From positions 1 through 9,617 of the forward strand of contig JAHLFV010000222.1 in the NCBI GenBank assembly GCA_018883625.1: a DNA stretch of 9,617 bases, read 5' to 3'. Origin of the DNA: Candidatus Treponema excrementipullorum. GTDB lineage: Bacteria; Spirochaetota; Spirochaetia; Treponematales; Treponemataceae. The translations under genes were made by a program, and so were the position numbers. This document shows positions 6,120-9,617 of the stretch, in pieces. Under the pieces are notes generated by a model. The model did no database searches and was not told the DNA's origin. It worked only from the letters and a program-made list of their open reading frames with translations. Every line of letters begins with the position of its first letter. The first letter of the stretch is position 1.

Positions 6120-7016
6120 CTAATCTTTGGGAGGAGTATAAAATCTACCTCGGACCTGTTCTGATTTTATAATATTCACAAAGGCTGTTGGATCTGCAAC
6201 TTTTAATTTCATGGTAACAAGACGGGCTTCATCGGCAGAAATAACAGAGTACAAAATCGTTTTGGGAGAACGGCGGTAACAACCTGTTCCGGCAATTTCC
6301 GTGGCATCGTGATTTGTTTCATCCCGGATGATATTGTAAGCGATTTCCGGTTTGTCAGTTACAATCAGCAATGTGACTTTTTGGTATCGACGGTACAGCA
6401 CCTGTAATGTTTGGGTTGACGCAAACTGAAAAATAATAGAGTACAGAGCCTTATCCCAACCGAATAAAAAACCGACAGAGCTTAAAATCACTAAATTAAA
6501 GGCTAAAATATAATTCCATGCATCTTTATTGTATTTTTGCGCAATAAATATTGCAATAAAATCGGTACCTCCGCTGGTGGCACCGGCAATAAGACAAAGA
6601 GCAATGGCACAGGCATTCAGCAATCCGCCAAAAACAGAAGTAAGCAAAATATCGCTAGTCATACCGTAACCGGGAATTATATCCGTCAAAGCACTGGAGA
6701 GAACAATCATCAAACAGGAATACAGAGTAAATCTGTGTCCGATAAATTTATAACTTATCAAAGCCGGAACAGCGTTAAAAATTAAATTCAACAAAGCAAA
6801 GGGAAGAGAAATACGAAAAAAACGGGAAAAAATTTCTTGTACAAGCAAAGTCAGGCCCGTAAACCCTCCCGGAAAAAGTCCGCCGGCATGAACAAAGGTT
6901 TTCAAATTTACTGCCATTAACACAGCGGCAGCCACAACCATCAAAATTCGTAATATAGGGTATCGCTCAAGGACTCTTTTTTTAGGCATCCACTTTTTAT
7001 CATTACTGTTGTTCAT
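6120..7016 (-). CDS. YitT-family integral membrane protein with C-terminal DUF2179 domain
   Basis: The 298-residue protein has about six hydrophobic membrane segments in its first 205 residues (roughly 21-38, 48-65, 72-90, 97-115, 124-146 and 168-200). Typical family motifs are AGGLFPGGFTGLTLLVQ (44-60) and GATSGGTDFIA (145-155). The cytoplasmic C-terminal DUF2179 domain covers about 213-292 and includes GTGCYRRSPKTILYSVIS (243-260). The biochemical role of YitT proteins is not established; transport or ligand sensing has been suggested by domain form only. It lies upstream of the sulfatase on the same strand with a 95-bp gap that holds no clear terminator, so read-through is possible. The start at 7016 has no Shine-Dalgarno but lies 6 nt after TATAAT. 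Whether it serves the sulfatase pathway is unknown. Confidence 0.92.
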   Translation of the reverse strand: MNNSNDKKWMPKKRVLERYPILRILMVVAAAVLMAVNLKTFVHAGGLFPGGFTGLTLLVQEIFSRFFRISLPFALLNLIFNAVPALISYKFIGHRFTLYSCLMIVLSSALTDIIPGYGMTSDILLTSVFGGLLNACAIALCLIAGATSGGTDFIAIFIAQKYNKDAWNYILAFNLVILSSVGFLFGWDKALYSIIFQFASTQTLQVLYRRYQKVTLLIVTDKPEIAYNIIRDETNHDATEIAGTGCYRRSPKTILYSVISADEARLVTMKLKVADPTAFVNIIKSEQVRGRFYTPPKD

Positions 7017-7022
7017 ACATAT

Positions 7023-7051
7023 ATTATACTGCTATGATACAGACTACACAA
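7023..7051 (-). promoter_or_regulatory. Promoter of the YitT gene, predicted leaderless
   Basis: On the minus strand TTGTGT (7046-7051, 3 of 6) is followed after 17 bp by a perfect TATAAT (7023-7028), and only 6 nt then remain before the ATG at 7016. No Shine-Dalgarno is present. The start point would fall at or within a base or two of the ATG. An out-of-frame ATG at 7020 opens a five-codon frame if the transcript starts earlier. Confidence 0.55.
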
Positions 7052-7092
7052 CAAAAACTTTTTCTTTTTGTCTTTATCTACAAAAAAAACTT

Positions 7093-7120
7093 TTGCACTC
7101 CACTCAGGGACATATATAGT
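7093..7120 (+). promoter_or_regulatory. Candidate promoter for the flavin-reductase-like / uup pair
   Basis: TTGCAC (7093-7098) and TATAGT (7115-7120, 5 of 6) are spaced by 16 bp. A second -10-like hexamer, TATACT (7172-7177), lies closer to the gene but lacks a -35. Either would give a leader containing the GGGGA Shine-Dalgarno near 7199. The rest of the 194-bp divergent spacer is low-complexity A/T tracts. Confidence 0.3.
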
Positions 7121-7210
7121 ACGATACAAAAGCTACATTCCCGGCTACTATGTTTTTTTTTCTTTCTGATGTATACTTCTTTTGCTCAATTTCACAGTGG
7201 GGATACACAC

Positions 7211-7681
7211 ATGAAAAACTTTCACAAAACAGATTTGATAAAAGCCTACAAAATGATAAAGGGCGATAGAACAAAGATAATCGCCACAAAAAGTAAAGAT
7301 TTTGATTTTTACAATCTAACTCCCATAGATTGGTGTATGCCCATGGATTACGACCCGGTAACAAGGGTTATTTTTTCCTGCGATCCCAAACATCAATGTG
7401 ATAGTAACATCCGTCATCACAAGGAATTTGCTCTTTGTATACCCCAAACACCGCAAGAACGTATAATCAATTCCTGCGGTTCCGTTTCAGATCCCAATGC
7501 AGATAAATTTAAAATGTTCAATATCTTAGGAACAAAGGCTTCCCAAATCGATGTTTTACTTCCCATGGAAAATATTGAATCTTGGATCGAGTGCAAATTA
7601 CTGCGTATTATACGGGTTGGTTCTGTAGACCTTATTATTGGGGAAGCTGTTGCCGCCTACGAGCAAAGTGATATAGCATGA
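7211..7681 (+). CDS. Flavin-reductase-like FMN-binding split-barrel protein
   Basis: The 156-residue protein fits the flavin reductase domain family (DIM6/NTAB type), whose members bind FMN in a split beta-barrel and often reduce flavin with NAD(P)H or supply reduced flavin to partners. Seen in sequence: a short N-terminal helix followed by TKIIATKS, a central WCMPMDYDPVTRVIFSCD (41-58), the I-x-x-x-KEFALCIP segment (67-78), and CGSVSDPNADKF (89-100) at the usual Ser/Asp-Lys-Phe position near the flavin. I chose the ATG at 7211 because the family's first helix starts there and GGGGA stands about 7 nt upstream; the open frame further upstream is T-rich and featureless. The stop codon overlaps the next ATG (ATGA), so it is co-translated with the ABC-F gene. 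The actual electron donor and partner are unknown. Confidence 0.82.
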   Translation: MKNFHKTDLIKAYKMIKGDRTKIIATKSKDFDFYNLTPIDWCMPMDYDPVTRVIFSCDPKHQCDSNIRHHKEFALCIPQTPQERIINSCGSVSDPNADKFKMFNILGTKASQIDVLLPMENIESWIECKLLRIIRVGSVDLIIGEAVAAYEQSDIA

Positions 7682-9617
7682 ATATACTTTCTGTAAAAGA
7701 CTTGGAAAAAATCGGCAGAGATGCCTTATTATTTACCGGCGTTACCTTTGGTCTCAATGAAGGAGACAAGGCAGCTCTCATCGGAAGGAACGGATGCGGT
7801 AAAAGTACCTTACTCAATTGTATCGCCGGTACCTTAACTGCCGAAAAAGGTTCTGTGGTAACGGCAAATAACTGCGGTATTTCTTTTTTACCGCAAAATC
7901 CACCTTATACTCCTCAAGATACCATCCGAAGCCATATTTTTAAATCCAGCAGCAGCAAGTTGTCTTTAATACAAAAATACAATGAAATCTGCGAAAAAAT
8001 GACTTCTGTAAAAGATGGAACCATATCTCAATCTTTACAAAAGGAATACGACGCTATTTCCGAAGAAATGACACGGCGGGACTTGTGGAATTACGAAAGT
8101 CAGATAGAAAGTATCCTTTCTGTCTTGGGAATTACTGACTTACACCAACAGATGGGACAATTATCCGGTGGTATGGTAAAAAAAGTAGCCCTAGCTCAGG
8201 TACTTATCGATGATACAAAGCTCTTGCTTTTAGACGAGCCTACAAACCAACTAGATATTCAAACCATAGCTTGGTTGGAAGAATATCTACGAAATACCCC
8301 GAGAGCCGTTCTTATGGTAACCCATGACCGGTATTTTTTAGATAATGTCTGTTCTTCCATCTACGAAATGGCTCGCAATAAAGTAAAACTCTACACGGGA
8401 AATTATTCTCAATACTTGGAAAAAAAAGCCACGGAAGCAGAAATTGAAGCCAATACGGAACGACGGATAGAATCTGTTCTTCGCACAGAACGTCAATGGC
8501 TTTTACGGGGTCCTCAAGCTCGGGGAACTAAGGCACGGGCTCGGGTGGACGCTATTCATCGCATGATTAACAGGGAAAAATTTGCCGCAGACAAGGGATT
8601 TACCTTTGAGGTTGCCGGCAGACGATTGGGTGGCAAGATTTTAGAAGCCGACAATGTGACCAAGTCGTGGCAGGATAGCAGTGGCAATACAAAAACCGTC
8701 ATAAAAGATTTCTCTTACATTTTCAAAAAAGGAGAACGGTTGGGAATTTTCGGCAATAACGGTAGCGGAAAAACCACATTGTTGAATATTCTTACCGGTA
8801 CTTTACCCCCCGACGAAGGTACAGTTATACGGGGAGAAAATACGGTTTTTGGTTATTACAAACAAAATCCCGAATTGTCCTTTGTAAAAGAAGGGGTCAC
8901 TCCCCCTACTGTTTTGGAATACATTCGAGAGTCTGCAGAAGTTATCACTTTAAACAACGGCAAAACCTTGTCTGCGACTCGGCTTTTGGAGCAGTTCGGC
9001 TTTGAAGGTAGGATTTTGTATTCCCCCGTTACCGATTTATCCGGTGGGGAGTTAAAACGGTTGTATTTGGTCAGATTGTTAATGTCAAATCCGAATTTTC
9101 TTGTACTGGATGAACCCACCAACGATTTTGATATTTTCACTCTTTCTATATTGGAATCATTTTTGGAAACATACCCGGGGTGCTTACTGGTAGTCAGTCA
9201 TGACAGGTGCTTTATGGATAAGGTTGCAGATACCCTGCTTATTCTCGAAGGAGAGGGAGCCATATCCGGGTATGTGGGAACTTGTAGCGAATACATTGAG
9301 TACCTTAAAAACACTGAAAAAAGCCAAGAGTCACAAAAGCCCAAAAAACCTTCCTGTGTAGCCCCTCACGATTCCGACAAAGAACAGAGGAAACCAAAAG
9401 AAATGGAAACAAAACAACGACGGCGAACTTTCAAAGAACAGCAAGAATTTAATAATCTGGAAAATCTTATCACGGAGCTGGAAGAACAGAAAAACTCTTT
9501 GGAGCAGCTTTTAAGCGGAGGTGAAACAGATTTCAGTAAGTTGGGGAACATGTCAAAAGAATACGATGAAGTGTCCCGTTTACTGGATGAAAAATATGCC
9601 AGATGGGAATTTTTGGC
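7678..9617 (+). CDS. uup: Uup-type ABC-F ATPase, C-terminus cut by window edge
   Basis: At least 646 residues with two ABC domains and no membrane segments. Domain 1: Walker A GRNGCGKST (36-44), signature LSGGM (162-166), Walker B LLLLDEPTNQLD (182-193), H216. The linker contains ERQWLLRGPQARGTKARAR (271-289), which is characteristic of Uup. Domain 2: GNNGSGKTT (359-367), LSGGELKR (454-461), FLVLDEPTNDFD (474-485), H508. A charged region leads into a C-terminal coiled coil from about 576 to the edge, also as in Uup (about 635 residues in Escherichia coli), so only a few residues are likely missing. ABC-F proteins bind the ribosomal E site and ease stalled or slow translation; Uup has also been tied to ribosome biogenesis and DNA branch structures. 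The ATG overlaps the previous stop and has no Shine-Dalgarno of its own, implying translational coupling. An antibiotic-resistance ABC-F is unlikely given the Uup linker and coiled coil. Confidence 0.92.
   Translation, partial: MNILSVKDLEKIGRDALLFTGVTFGLNEGDKAALIGRNGCGKSTLLNCIAGTLTAEKGSVVTANNCGISFLPQNPPYTPQDTIRSHIFKSSSSKLSLIQKYNEICEKMTSVKDGTISQSLQKEYDAISEEMTRRDLWNYESQIESILSVLGITDLHQQMGQLSGGMVKKVALAQVLIDDTKLLLLDEPTNQLDIQTIAWLEEYLRNTPRAVLMVTHDRYFLDNVCSSIYEMARNKVKLYTGNYSQYLEKKATEAEIEANTERRIESVLRTERQWLLRGPQARGTKARARVDAIHRMINREKFAADKGFTFEVAGRRLGGKILEADNVTKSWQDSSGNTKTVIKDFSYIFKKGERLGIFGNNGSGKTTLLNILTGTLPPDEGTVIRGENTVFGYYKQNPELSFVKEGVTPPTVLEYIRESAEVITLNNGKTLSATRLLEQFGFEGRILYSPVTDLSGGELKRLYLVRLLMSNPNFLVLDEPTNDFDIFTLSILESFLETYPGCLLVVSHDRCFMDKVADTLLILEGEGAISGYVGTCSEYIEYLKNTEKSQESQKPKKPSCVAPHDSDKEQRKPKEMETKQRRRTFKEQQEFNNLENLITELEEQKNSLEQLLSGGETDFSKLGNMSKEYDEVSRLLDEKYARWEFL

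Noticed and set aside
7051..7071. ACAAAAA/TTTTTGT inverted repeat in the spacer upstream of the flavin-reductase-like gene
   Set aside because: It is almost all A/T homopolymer, has no gene ending upstream of it, and is likely to arise by chance in such a tract.
7678..9617. Antibiotic-resistance ABC-F protein
   Set aside because: The RGPQAR-type linker and C-terminal coiled coil mark it as Uup rather than a target-protection protein.

Overview
The window is a 9.6 kb, moderately AT-rich piece of bacterial chromosome. It holds eight protein genes, no RNA genes, no mobile elements, no CRISPR array and no gene-free stretch over about 200 bp. The oxygen-independent (radical SAM) sulfatase-maturating enzyme points to an anaerobe. 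A sulfatase and a NahK-like amino-sugar kinase suggest a host-associated life feeding on sulfated host glycans. The overall gene style (stand-alone tRNA-binding OB-fold protein, YitT protein, Uup-type ABC-F) would suit a treponeme-like spirochaete, but a Firmicute cannot be excluded; this is an impression, not a placement.

Layout. Positions 1-1297 (minus): 5' part of a ComM/YifB AAA+ ATPase, cut by the window edge. 1465-1998 (plus): stand-alone EMAPII/Trbp-type tRNA-binding protein, divergent from comM. 2163-3278 (minus): aminoglycoside-phosphotransferase-fold kinase most like N-acetylhexosamine 1-kinase, convergent with the tRNA-binding gene across a two-way terminator. 3418-4560 (plus): anaerobic sulfatase-maturating enzyme (anSME), divergent from the kinase. 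4573-6024 (minus): Cys-type sulfatase, tail to tail with the anSME with 12 bp between stop codons. 6120-7016 (minus): YitT-family membrane protein upstream of the sulfatase. 7211-7681 (plus): flavin-reductase-like split-barrel protein. 7678-9617 (plus): Uup-type ABC-F ATPase, overlapping the previous gene by ATGA and cut by the right edge.

How they may work together. The central block 2163-6024 reads as a small glycan-salvage module. A sulfatase with no signal peptide would be activated in the cytoplasm by its neighbour anSME (Cys to formylglycine) and remove sulfate from an imported sugar, which the kinase could then phosphorylate at C1. Substrate and uptake system are not visible here. The flanking genes are housekeeping-like (DNA branch migration, tRNA binding, translation rescue).

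The most unusual signal is regulatory. All three minus-strand genes without a Shine-Dalgarno sequence (kinase, sulfatase, YitT) have a good -10 hexamer ending 6-7 nt before the ATG, so each mRNA would start at or next to its start codon (leaderless). The genes with their own leaders on the plus strand, and comM, carry recognisable Shine-Dalgarno sequences.
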